Source of the DNA: Listeria marthii FSL S4-120
GTDB taxonomy: Bacteria > Bacillota > Bacilli > Lactobacillales > Listeriaceae
Direction: 5' to 3'
Assembly: GCA_000183865.1 (NCBI GenBank)
Contig: CM001047.1
Coordinates: forward strand, 768,758-776,327
DNA: 7,570 nucleotides
The notes under the pieces are model-generated. The model saw nothing but the letters and a program-made list of their open reading frames with translations. It made no database searches and was not told the DNA's origin. A program made the translations under genes and the position numbers. How positions within the stretch are numbered: position 1 is the stretch's first letter; each line of letters starts with the position of its first letter. This document shows, piece after piece, positions 1-6,537 of this stretch.

Positions 1-131
1 TTGTTGTAGACAAAAAATTAGAAGGTATGTCAACCAACAAAGATTTGTGGAGTGATGAAGCATTAGAAACTAGTATAGAGTGGGCTGAATGTAGGAAACA
101 AGGGGAAGAAATATTGAAAACTTTTGAGTAA
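1..131 (+). CDS. C-terminal end of an unknown protein (5' end outside window)
   Basis: An open frame runs in from the left edge (codons begin at base 3) and ends at a TAA at 129-131, directly followed by a second in-frame TAA. The 42 visible residues are hydrophilic and acidic, with WSDEALETSIEWAECRKQG in the middle and an ending EEILKTFE that looks helical. I do not recognise the family. The next gene starts 36 bp downstream on the same strand with no terminator between them, so the two are probably co-transcribed. The base composition is AT-rich, like the next gene. Too little is visible to propose a function. Confidence 0.55.
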   Translation, partial: VVDKKLEGMSTNKDLWSDEALETSIEWAECRKQGEEILKTFE

Positions 132-167
132 TAACTTTTTATTGTCAGTACAGGTGGCGAAGAAAAA

Positions 168-539
168 ATGATAAAAGTAAAATCAATCCATTGGTTAGAT
201 GAAGATGTAAGGGAGGCGGATGTCGTTTTAACTGATGGAGAATATAATGTAGTTTGTTTCTCTCATCCATGTGAACTTACTCTAAATGGTGTATATAATG
301 AGCTTATTTATTGCTTTGATCCATTTGATATTTTTAAATTTAATCAAGCAGAATATAGCATGGAAAAACCTAACGACAATCAAGAACTATCCATTTTAAA
401 AGGAAAGCTAATAGATGCAACAGATTTAATTATACAAATTGGTGAATTTAGAATAGATATATCCGAGGGTGATATTGCTCAAGATATTCATGAAGGTGAT
501 TTTGTAGAATTGAAGGTTCATAGAATAGACACTGAATGA
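168..539 (+). CDS. Hypothetical 123-residue protein, unknown function
   Basis: This is a complete ORF with ATG at 168 and TGA at 537-539, preceded by a ribosome site AGGTGG at 152-157. The protein is acidic and has no signal peptide or membrane segment, so it is probably cytoplasmic. The N-terminal half (MIKVKSIHWLDEDVREADVVL) alternates hydrophobic and polar residues as in beta strands. The C-terminal half (LKGKLIDATDLIIQIGEFRIDI, then GDFVELKVHRID) also looks like a small beta domain, perhaps OB- or barrel-like; that is inference. I do not recognise the family. GC is about 30% by hand count, below the neighbouring operon, which fits an accessory gene. A pair of small acidic cytoplasmic proteins would suit an immunity or antitoxin role, but nothing in the sequence proves it. 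It converges on mpoD and shares a terminator with it. Confidence 0.75.
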   Translation: MIKVKSIHWLDEDVREADVVLTDGEYNVVCFSHPCELTLNGVYNELIYCFDPFDIFKFNQAEYSMEKPNDNQELSILKGKLIDATDLIIQIGEFRIDISEGDIAQDIHEGDFVELKVHRIDTE

Positions 540-565
540 GAAAAAATACGGATAAGGCATACAAA

Positions 566-597
566 AAAAGAACCGGAATCCTAATCCCGGTTCTTTT
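566..597. terminator. Bidirectional rho-independent terminator between converging genes
   Basis: The arms AAAAGAACCGG (566-576) and CCGGTTCTTTT (587-597) are perfectly complementary over 11 bp around a 10-nt loop. On the plus strand the stem ends in TTTT. On the minus strand the A-run at 563-569 becomes a U-tract. It lies 26 bp past the 123-residue gene's stop and 20 bp past the mpoD stop, so it can end both converging transcripts. Confidence 0.85.
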
Positions 598-617
598 CGA
601 ATTATAATAACCACCCA

Positions 618-1496
618 TTACCCAAGCGGCGAATACCCAGCTGGTGGAAGTCCTAAGATTCCAGACCAGTAACCTAGAATACCAACAACGAATAATCCTA
701 AAATTAACCATAAAGCATTGACTTTTTTCTTGAGTATCCACATACATGCAAATGTAAGTAGAAGGGCAAGAAGACCTGGCATTAATTGGTCCAAGATACT
801 TTGAACAGTAGTTGGAACGTCTTTACCAGTTTTAGAGTCTTCTGTTGTATAAGCTACAAGTGGAACATAAATCGTAGTCCACTTATTAACGAGGGCGCCC
901 ATAACGAATAGTCCGAGAATGGAAGCTCCTTCTGTTAGTTTTTGAAGCAAGCCACCAGACATATCAGATACGACATCCGTACCTTTTGTATATCCGTAGA
1001 ACACGCCCCAATAACGGAAACCTAGGCGAATCGCATTAAATAGTACGAAGAATAAAATTGGTCCGATAATGCTACCGTCAGTCGCAAATCCGGCACCTAA
1101 AGCGGCAAGTACTGGACGAACAGTTCCCCAGAAAATTGGATCCCCAACGCCGGCAAGTGGCCCCATTAGACCTACCTTAATACCATTGATAGCGCCATCG
1201 TCAATATCAGCACCATTCGCTTTTTGTTCTTCCATCGCAGTTGTTACACCTAAAATTGGTGCGGCCATATATGGGTGTGTATTAAAGAATTCAAGGTGAC
1301 GTTTGATAGCTTGTTCTCTTTCAGGTCCTTTTTCAGGATAAAGACGTTTAATCACGGGGATTACTGAGAAACAGAATCCTAATGATTGCATACGCTCAAA
1401 GTTCCACGACCCTTGGAAGAGGTTGGAACGAACGAACACGCCCATTAAATCACTTTTCGTTATCTTTTTTTCATTAACTGTAATTTGTTCACTCAT
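618..1496 (-). CDS. mpoD: Mannose-family PTS permease, EIID membrane component
   Basis: EIID pairs with EIIC to form the membrane channel that binds and moves the sugar while EIIB phosphorylates it. The 292-residue length fits the family. The N-terminal part is amphipathic and cytoplasmic (LMGVFVRSNLFQGSWNFERM, residues 17-36). Residues 106-134 hold the conserved GIKVGLMGPLAGVGDPIFWG block. Hydrophobic segments lie near 143-160, 190-215, 240-255 and 261-279. The ATG at 1496 is preceded by a strong ribosome site (minus-strand GGGGGAG, 1504-1510). It begins 18 bp after the mpoC stop and is the last operon gene, with the terminator at 566-597 just beyond. The paralogous MptC/MptD pair is known as the class IIa bacteriocin receptor; Mpo is not its main receptor. 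The family call is secure; the mpo name rests on gene order and the manR neighbour. Confidence 0.93.
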   Translation of the reverse strand: MSEQITVNEKKITKSDLMGVFVRSNLFQGSWNFERMQSLGFCFSVIPVIKRLYPEKGPEREQAIKRHLEFFNTHPYMAAPILGVTTAMEEQKANGADIDDGAINGIKVGLMGPLAGVGDPIFWGTVRPVLAALGAGFATDGSIIGPILFFVLFNAIRLGFRYWGVFYGYTKGTDVVSDMSGGLLQKLTEGASILGLFVMGALVNKWTTIYVPLVAYTTEDSKTGKDVPTTVQSILDQLMPGLLALLLTFACMWILKKKVNALWLILGLFVVGILGYWSGILGLPPAGYSPLG

Positions 1497-1514
1497 ATTT
1501 TTTCTCCCCCTTCC

Positions 1515-2327
1515 TTAGTCGTCAAGGTCGTCGTCGAGATCATCCGCTGCTCGTCCGCCGCCGCCCCCGCCGTATTGTTGGATAGCTTCTTTCAATTGAT
1601 ATTTAGGATTTAGTTGGATGTAAATGATTGCTGCAACTAGTCCTAAAACACCTAGTGCTACTAAGTTGAATTGAGTAAATGCTGCGACAACAAAACCTAA
1701 GAAGAAGAAAGGCATTAAATATTTAGCTGACATCATATTAATAACCATTGCGTAACCAACAACAACGATAAATCCACCAGCTACGTTTAGGCCGTTAACG
1801 ATAACGTCCGGAATGGCATTGAGTAAATTTTCGACTGCTTGAGTACCAACTGTTACCGCAACGATAACGGCTGGAATAGCGATACGCATAGCTTGAAGTA
1901 GTAGTGCTGAAACATGTATCCAGTCGAGACTTCGCAGATTCCCTTCCTTACCAGCTTTATCAGCCATATGTTGGAATGCAACTGTAATTGTACGAACTAG
2001 GATAGTAAGTACTTGACCAAGAGCAGCTAAAGGAATCGCAAGCGAAATACCTACGCTGATATCTTGTCCCCCAGTAATAACTAAGATAGTAGAAATAATG
2101 GATGCAAGGGCAGCATCTGGAGCAACCGCAGCCCCGATGTTCATCCATCCAAGCGCGATCATTTCAAGTGTACCCCCAATAATAATACCCGTTGTAATAT
2201 CCCCAAGAACAAGACCAATCAATGTACAGGCAATCAATGGACGGTGGGTTTGCCACTCATCCAAAATACTACCCATACCACTAATACACGATACGAGGAA
2301 TACAAGGATTAATTGTATTGCTGACAT
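1515..2327 (-). CDS. mpoC: Mannose-family PTS permease, EIIC membrane component
   Basis: EIIC is the multi-helix membrane partner of EIID. The 270-residue protein shows the family block HRPLIACTLIGLVLGDITTG (28-47) followed by GGTLEMIALGWMNIGAAVAPDAA (51-73), then hydrophobic helices to about residue 237. The last 18 residues are a low-complexity tail of six glycines, RAA and then an Asp-rich stretch, encoded by GC-rich repetitive DNA (1518-1571). I chose the ATG at 2327 because a GGGAGGG ribosome site (2334-2340) lies 6 bp upstream and the family starts MSAIQ-like. An in-frame ATG at 2402 would add 25 atypical residues and has no ribosome site. It is separated from mpoB by an unusually long 174-bp gap with hairpins and a small ORF. 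Confidence 0.93.
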   Translation of the reverse strand: MSAIQLILVFLVSCISGMGSILDEWQTHRPLIACTLIGLVLGDITTGIIIGGTLEMIALGWMNIGAAVAPDAALASIISTILVITGGQDISVGISLAIPLAALGQVLTILVRTITVAFQHMADKAGKEGNLRSLDWIHVSALLLQAMRIAIPAVIVAVTVGTQAVENLLNAIPDVIVNGLNVAGGFIVVVGYAMVINMMSAKYLMPFFFLGFVVAAFTQFNLVALGVLGLVAAIIYIQLNPKYQLKEAIQQYGGGGGGRAADDLDDDLDD

Positions 2328-2425
2328 ATATTTCCCTCCCAATTTTTCTTTTGAATGATAAAAAAAGATAATTTCATTATGATGACTGAATAAATTAAGC
2401 ATCTAGTACTTAGGCTTTTATTCAT
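2309..2425 (-). CDS. Possible 38-residue leader ORF overlapping the mpoC start
   Basis: On the minus strand ATG (2425-2423) follows AAAGGGGTGAT (2438-2428), which contains GGTGAT, an exact match to the anti-Shine-Dalgarno complement. The frame runs 38 codons (starting MNKSLSTRCLIYSVIIMKLS, ending CQQYN) to TAA at 2311-2309, 16-18 bases inside mpoC and in another frame. The middle is hydrophobic (CLIYSVIIMKLSFFII), so a membrane micropeptide is possible. It may instead act only by carrying ribosomes across the gap so that mpoC translation is coupled. I recognise no family, and short AT-rich ORFs arise by chance, so this is tentative. Confidence 0.3.
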   Translation of the reverse strand: MNKSLSTRCLIYSVIIMKLSFFIIQKKNWEGNICQQYN

Positions 2426-2435
2426 GAATCACCCC

Positions 2436-2455
2436 TTTAAAGGTCTTCCTTTAAA
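2436..2455 (-). other. Perfect stem-loop just upstream of the leader ORF ribosome site
   Basis: TTTAAAGG (2436-2443) and CCTTTAAA (2448-2455) form a perfect 8-bp stem around a 4-nt loop (AAGA in the mRNA). No U-tract follows, so it is not a terminator. In the minus-strand transcript its 3' arm overlaps the start of the AAAGGGG ribosome site at 2438-2432, so folding could modulate translation of the small ORF at 2425. Confidence 0.5.
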
Positions 2456-2467
2456 CGTTTGTTTTTT

Positions 2468-2495
2468 CGGGGCTCTAAAGTAGATTAGAGCCGCG
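2468..2495 (-). other. mRNA stem-loop between mpoB and mpoC (not a terminator)
   Basis: GGCTCTAA (2471-2478) and TTAGAGCC (2485-2492) pair perfectly over 8 bp with a 6-nt loop. Past one G/G mismatch, two further pairs extend the stem to 2468-2495. It starts 7 bp after the mpoB stop. In the transcript it is followed by A-rich rather than U-rich sequence, so termination is unlikely. A 3' stabiliser or processing signal giving different amounts of mpoAB and mpoCD message is the likelier role (inference). Confidence 0.6.
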
Positions 2496-2501
2496 GATGA
2501 A

Positions 2502-2987
2502 TTATTTATCTTTATCTAGTAATGGGATAAGTTTGACTTTATTGTCAGAAGCGACTTTGCGAATTTCAAGTTCGATTCCTTTTTCATCCAATTTGCGGAA
2601 TGCTGCTTCGTCCGTTGCGTCAACAGATACAGCGTTAGTAATCATATGTTTGCCTTCGCGGAATGCCATACCACCAATGTTTACAGTTGTAATATTGACA
2701 CCAGCTTCTACTAGCGTTAGTACATCTGTAGGGTTAGTAAATAAGAACATTACAGGAGTTGTAGCATATTTCGGGTTGTTGTATACACGAATCCCTTTTT
2801 GTACATCAACGACACTTGCTTTAACGCCTGGGGGTGCTACTTGTGTTAAAAGTGTTTTACGCACTTCATCTTTAGCGACATCATCACTAATAACGATGAT
2901 ACGTTCCACCTGTGTTTCTTTTGTCCAAACTGTTGCTACTTGACCGTGAATTAAGCGGTCATCAATACGTGCTAAGCGAATATCCAT
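2502..2987 (-). CDS. mpoB: Mannose-family PTS EIIB component, phospho-carrier and likely ManR modulator
   Basis: This cytoplasmic EIIB takes phosphate from EIIA on a histidine and passes it to the sugar during transport. The 161-residue protein opens MDIRLARIDDRLIHGQVAT, the family active-site region, with His14 as the phosphorylated residue. The length matches a stand-alone EIIB, unlike the EIIAB fusion of the paralogous mptA. Its ATG overlaps the mpoA stop by one base (TAATG), so the two are translationally coupled; its ribosome site GGGGAGGA (2997-3004) lies inside the last codons of mpoA. Published work on L. monocytogenes reports that EIIB-Mpo both binds ManR and, when phosphorylated, phosphorylates it, with opposite effects. 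I rely on memory for that. Confidence 0.95.
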   Translation of the reverse strand: MDIRLARIDDRLIHGQVATVWTKETQVERIIVISDDVAKDEVRKTLLTQVAPPGVKASVVDVQKGIRVYNNPKYATTPVMFLFTNPTDVLTLVEAGVNITTVNIGGMAFREGKHMITNAVSVDATDEAAFRKLDEKGIELEIRKVASDNKVKLIPLLDKDK

Positions 2988-3421
2988 TATAAATCGTCCT
3001 CCCCGACTTCTGTTTCTACTTTTGGTAATGATTGTTTGAGTGACTTAACGCCACCTGATCCTGCTGTAAGAGCTGTTTCGACTAGATCTTTTTGATTACT
3101 TGCTGCGCGCATCGAGAGCGTTTCAAGTAACATTGGAATATTCACACCAGTGACAACATCCATATTGTCTTCTGGAAGGGCGATTTGGCTAGATGCATTA
3201 TAAGGACTGCCACCAAATAAATCAACCATAAAAATGACGCCTTCAGAAGTATCCAATTTGTCTAGTTTTTCTTTATATTTAGTAATAAGCGTATCCGTGT
3301 TTTCTCCAGGAACGAAAGTAATGAATTCCACATTATCCTGTTTGCCAATAATCATTTCGGCTGATTTCAACAATTCACGCGCAGCTTCACCATGTGTGCC
3401 AATGATAATTCCAACTGGCAT
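2987..3421 (-). CDS. mpoA: Mannose-family PTS EIIA component
   Basis: This cytoplasmic EIIA accepts phosphate from HPr and gives it to EIIB. The 144-residue protein begins MPVGIIIGTHGEAARELLKS, with His10 in the family GTHG site, and contains the typical VIFMVDLFGGSPYNAS strand-loop segment near residues 77-92. I chose ATG 3421 because a near-perfect ribosome site AAGGAGGAGA (3427-3436) precedes it. The longer in-frame start at 3454 adds 11 atypical residues, has no ribosome site and lies only about 3 bp after the predicted sigma-54 start point. It is the first gene of the operon. The separate EIIA and EIIB genes distinguish it from mptA. Confidence 0.94.
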   Translation of the reverse strand: MPVGIIIGTHGEAARELLKSAEMIIGKQDNVEFITFVPGENTDTLITKYKEKLDKLDTSEGVIFMVDLFGGSPYNASSQIALPEDNMDVVTGVNIPMLLETLSMRAASNQKDLVETALTAGSGGVKSLKQSLPKVETEVGEDDL

Positions 3422-3468
3422 AAGTATCTCCTCCTTAAGCGTGGATATAATCATCCATTAATACTAAC

Positions 3469-3483
3469 GCAAAAACTGTGCCA
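3469..3483 (-). promoter_or_regulatory. Sigma-54 (-24/-12) promoter for the mpo operon
   Basis: The minus strand reads TGGCAC-AGTTT-TTGC, an exact match to the TGGCAC-N5-TTGC consensus. The invariant GG (3482-3481) and GC (3470-3469) are exactly 10 bp apart. Transcription should start near 3457, giving a leader of about 36 nt that holds the mpoA ribosome site. A sigma-54 promoter needs an AAA+ activator, and a GAFTGA-type one (manR) lies directly upstream. Confidence 0.85.
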
Positions 3484-3534
3484 ACATTTCTGTATTAAAC
3501 AACCTCCTTTGCTAATAGAAGCGGTTCAAGGCTT

Positions 3535-3549
3535 TTGTAAGCGTGTACT
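3535..3549. promoter_or_regulatory. cre-like site (CcpA catabolite control)
   Basis: TTGTAAGCGTGTACT fits the cre pattern WTGNAANCGNWNNCW with one mismatch (G at the second W). Relative to the predicted sigma-54 start it lies at about -78 to -92, between the promoter and the distal repeats. CcpA bound here could interfere with looping by the activator, as known for the Bacillus levanase operon. This is a pattern match only. Confidence 0.5.
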
Positions 3550-3565
3550 AACAGATGTGGCGCGC

Positions 3566-3607
3566 CTTAATACGCTAAATACGTAGCTTAATACACTAAG
3601 TACTAAT
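3566..3607. promoter_or_regulatory. 21-bp tandem repeat, likely upstream activator site
   Basis: Two adjacent 21-bp units (3566-3586 and 3587-3607) share 16 of 21 bases. Their cores are TTAATACGCTAA and TTAATACACTAA, and the second lies in a small dyad, CTTA-ATACAC-TAAG. The 21-bp period is two helical turns, putting both copies on one DNA face. The distance, about -110 to -150 from the predicted sigma-54 start, is typical for an enhancer-type site. The same core recurs in front of manR. ManR is the obvious candidate binder, by inference. Confidence 0.55.
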
Positions 3608-3668
3608 CTTAGACATACATACAACATTACCCTAAAAGAAAGGGCAGAAAACGCAATTGCTGAAAATA

Positions 3669-3703
3669 AAACAAGCCAACTTGTGAATCTTGTTGGCTTG
3701 TTT
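3669..3703 (-). terminator. Rho-independent terminator of manR
   Basis: The arms AAACAAGCCAAC (3669-3680) and GTTGGCTTGTTT (3692-3703) pair perfectly over 12 bp around an 11-nt loop. On the minus strand the stem is followed by a T-rich tail (TATTTTCA). It begins 5 bp after the manR stop, and separates manR transcription from the mpo promoter region. Confidence 0.85.
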
Positions 3704-3707
3704 ATGC

Positions 3708-6524
3708 TTATGAAAGTACTTCTGGTTGGATTTCGTTCAAAATATCATACAAATAACAAAGCTCATCATTGGTTAGTTTTAAGTTCATTTTGTAAATAAC
3801 TTCTTTATTTGTTTGTTCGAGTGCTTGGAAAATGTCTGTTTCGAGCATCGTTTTAGGATCACGATAAACTAATCCGTCATTTAAAACCATACGTTCCAAA
3901 GCGCAACCGACATGAATGAGTAAATTGATTTTGAATGTATTATCGAGTTTGTAACCCAGTTTTTTCTCTAATACGCTAGCAAATGAGCTTAAAATTTCAA
4001 TCGTTTTCTTCGGATTGAGATAGGTTAGAAATTCGTTCAAGCTTTCTTCGATAATTTCTTTCGCGATTCGGCCAGTTTCGCCAGTTTTAACAACGATATT
4101 GCGTTGCTTCACTAGGCTGACTAGTTGTTCTTCACCATCAACGCCAAAAAGTCGTTCGAGCGGGATGAAGGGGATTTGGATTTTTGGATCCTGAATACCA
4201 ACCGCCATCAAAATATCATTTTCTTCTTGAAGCTGCTCTAAACGACTATCCATTTCATGCAAGCCGATTGGAATAACTTTGATAGCGTCCGTTGTAATCG
4301 TATCTAAAATGTTTTCGATAAATAGTTGTAGTTTTTCTGCGGTACCTTCGCCGGTCGCGCAAATCGTAACAATCGCGTGTGGTTTTTGATTGGAATCGAG
4401 CGTATCATCATCGGAATTATAGCCGCCGTAACCACGGAAATCTTTCAACGAATCGTAAATACTATCAAGTTCCATATCAAGAATATTGGATTTGCGGACT
4501 GCTTCGATAACGGTTGCGGTTGAAACCATATCAATCGAGCGAACCGGAATACCAGTACGTTCCGAAATAACCGGAGCAAAACTTGTCAGCGAGCCCATAT
4601 CTACAAGCAGTAAGAGACCACGTCCCATATCCATTTCTTTCGCACGTTCGGTTAGTTTATCAAGCACGATTTTCGGACTTTGATCAAGTGGCATATCAAT
4701 TCCTTCCACTAAACCTTCACCAAGCAGTTTCTTCGCCACACTCACCATACTACTAGCCGTATTATTACCATGCGTCGCCACAAGAACCGCTACACGAGCA
4801 TTTTCTTGTTCTTTTAAAAGGGAACTAATTAATAGCGTTAAATACATCACTTCCATATTGGGAACGCGAATGTGGAAAGTAGCCTCGATATCATCTTTAA
4901 TTTCACGCGACAATTCATAGGCTTCGGGTTGATCATTGACAACATTTTCGATATTCGTATATTTTAACGGTTTATTACTTTCAATTCGTTTAATAAAAGA
5001 AGTCAGGTGCAGACTAAACGCAAGCAGGAAGCGCTCATTCAACTTTTTACCAAGTTGATGTTCAATTCGCAGCTCGACACCTTCTGCAAAATTCAAAATT
5101 TCTTCATTAACGATTTTTAAAATATTTTCGCGATTATGGATGGTGTTTTTGAATTTGTTGTAAAAGCTGTTGAGGTGAATGTCGATATCCATCTTAATAA
5201 ATTTCTTAATATCATCATCTTCCACACCTTGATCCATTAAAATTGACGCTTTATCTTCAATAATTTTGTAAAGGTTGAAGTTGGGCTCATATTCATCTGA
5301 CGTAATTAAAGTATTATTCATTTCTGGGAAAATCGTCGTATATGGCTCCAAATATTCTGCAATCGCTTGAAGTTCCTTGCGGCGATTACTAAAGTGGAAG
5401 AAACCATCTTTAATATTAATCGGTAGCGTTTTAAAATCAATCAAAATTTCTTCGTCTTTGTCAAAACTATTGAGGAAGCCTTGCGCGCAGACGAGTTGAA
5501 TATTGGATTTTAATTGCCCGATATTTCCGTAAGTCGTATTGCCAATCAATGCTTTGGCAGCTTCATCTTCAATTCGAATCGGTTTATTGACACGATGCGC
5601 CTCGCTGGAAAGCAAGTATTTCAGCAATTCAACGCGTTCAAAAGCCGTCCGTTCTTCCAAACTCGGTAGGGTAATAATAATCGGAATACGGCGCATAAAC
5701 GTTTTCAAAAGGGAAGATTCCGGATTTTCTGTTGTAGCACCGATAATTAAAACATTGGATTTGCGTGTCCGGTCAGTTTCGCCAAGTTTATTATATGTGC
5801 CAGAATCCATCAAATAAAAAATCATTTCTTGGCCTTCTGGTGGGAGACGGTGAATTTCATCAAGGAACAAAATGCCGCCTTCTGCTTTTTCAACAAGTCC
5901 ACCTTTGTCATTTTCAGCGCCGGTAAAGGCACCTTTCACATGGCCGAAAATATGGGACATCAAAAGTTGCGGGTTATTATAGTAATCTGCGCAGTTGAAA
6001 ATAATAAACGGCGCATCGGCAGGGAGGCGTTTGGCATGTTGCGAGAAACGATACATTAGATTAGCAAAAAGCGTTTTACCAACACCAGTTTGTCCGAGAA
6101 TCATTGTATGTAAGCCATTTGGTGGATAAAGTACGGCAGCTTTTGCTTGCTCAACAGGAGTTTTAAGACTGTCATTAACGCCAATGAGATCATCAAAAGG
6201 ACTTCTTTCGACAATGCTAGGTTTTAACATTTTTAAGAGCGAATCACAGCTTTCAAATTCGAGTTCAGTATCGGAAAGGGTACGTCCAATTTCATCTTCA
6301 ACAGCTCGTTTAGGAAAATAAAGCACTGGTCGGCCAACGATTTTAATGATTTTTCCTTGTCTGTGAAGTTCATTCAATTCCATACTGACATTATTTCTCA
6401 AAATAGATAATGTTTCCGAAATCATACTTGCTGTAAAGCCTTCATTATTCTCTAATTGCTCGCGAATGGTCTTAGCAGAAGGGTTTTCTAAAATAAATTC
6501 ATAAATACGGTCAATACGCTTCAT
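3708..6524 (-). CDS. manR: ManR, LevR-family sigma-54-dependent activator with PTS regulatory domains
   Basis: ManR is a cytoplasmic DNA-binding activator that melts sigma-54 promoters in response to PTS phosphorylation; its known target is mptACD. The 938 residues show, in order: a winged-helix HTH (about 1-70); an AAA+ domain (about 105-345) with Walker A GQTGVGKT (144-151), the sigma-54-contacting GAFTGA (198-203) and Walker B ILFLDE (218-223); PRD1 (about 450-570) with His506; an EIIA-Man-like domain with THGN and His585; an EIIB-Gat-like domain with Cys722 in TICATGEGT; and a C-terminal PRD2 (about 840-935) with His871. In both PRDs the usual second histidine appears replaced (near L565 and I928). 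The ATG at 6524 has ribosome site TGGAGGT (6531-6537). It is transcribed alone, upstream of the mpo operon whose EIIB is its reported partner. No motif is broken. Confidence 0.96.
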   Translation of the reverse strand: MKRIDRIYEFILENPSAKTIREQLENNEGFTASMISETLSILRNNVSMELNELHRQGKIIKIVGRPVLYFPKRAVEDEIGRTLSDTELEFESCDSLLKMLKPSIVERSPFDDLIGVNDSLKTPVEQAKAAVLYPPNGLHTMILGQTGVGKTLFANLMYRFSQHAKRLPADAPFIIFNCADYYNNPQLLMSHIFGHVKGAFTGAENDKGGLVEKAEGGILFLDEIHRLPPEGQEMIFYLMDSGTYNKLGETDRTRKSNVLIIGATTENPESSLLKTFMRRIPIIITLPSLEERTAFERVELLKYLLSSEAHRVNKPIRIEDEAAKALIGNTTYGNIGQLKSNIQLVCAQGFLNSFDKDEEILIDFKTLPINIKDGFFHFSNRRKELQAIAEYLEPYTTIFPEMNNTLITSDEYEPNFNLYKIIEDKASILMDQGVEDDDIKKFIKMDIDIHLNSFYNKFKNTIHNRENILKIVNEEILNFAEGVELRIEHQLGKKLNERFLLAFSLHLTSFIKRIESNKPLKYTNIENVVNDQPEAYELSREIKDDIEATFHIRVPNMEVMYLTLLISSLLKEQENARVAVLVATHGNNTASSMVSVAKKLLGEGLVEGIDMPLDQSPKIVLDKLTERAKEMDMGRGLLLLVDMGSLTSFAPVISERTGIPVRSIDMVSTATVIEAVRKSNILDMELDSIYDSLKDFRGYGGYNSDDDTLDSNQKPHAIVTICATGEGTAEKLQLFIENILDTITTDAIKVIPIGLHEMDSRLEQLQEENDILMAVGIQDPKIQIPFIPLERLFGVDGEEQLVSLVKQRNIVVKTGETGRIAKEIIEESLNEFLTYLNPKKTIEILSSFASVLEKKLGYKLDNTFKINLLIHVGCALERMVLNDGLVYRDPKTMLETDIFQALEQTNKEVIYKMNLKLTNDELCYLYDILNEIQPEVLS

Positions 6525-6537
6525 TATAAAACCTCCA

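Noticed and set aside
2328..2402. Longer mpoC starting at ATG 2402 (25 extra residues)
   Set aside because: No ribosome site precedes 2402, the extra residues are unlike the family, and ATG 2327 has an ideal GGGAGGG site.
2468..2495. Terminator after mpoB
   Set aside because: The stem is followed by A-rich, not U-rich, sequence on the minus strand, and mpoC/mpoD need read-through.
3422..3454. Longer mpoA starting at ATG 3454
   Set aside because: It lies about 3 bp from the predicted sigma-54 start point with no ribosome site, and the family begins at MPVGIIIGTHG.
3392..3586. 64-codon plus-strand ORF across the mpoA start and promoter
   Set aside because: It overlaps mpoA and the control elements antisense, has no ribosome site and no protein-like composition.
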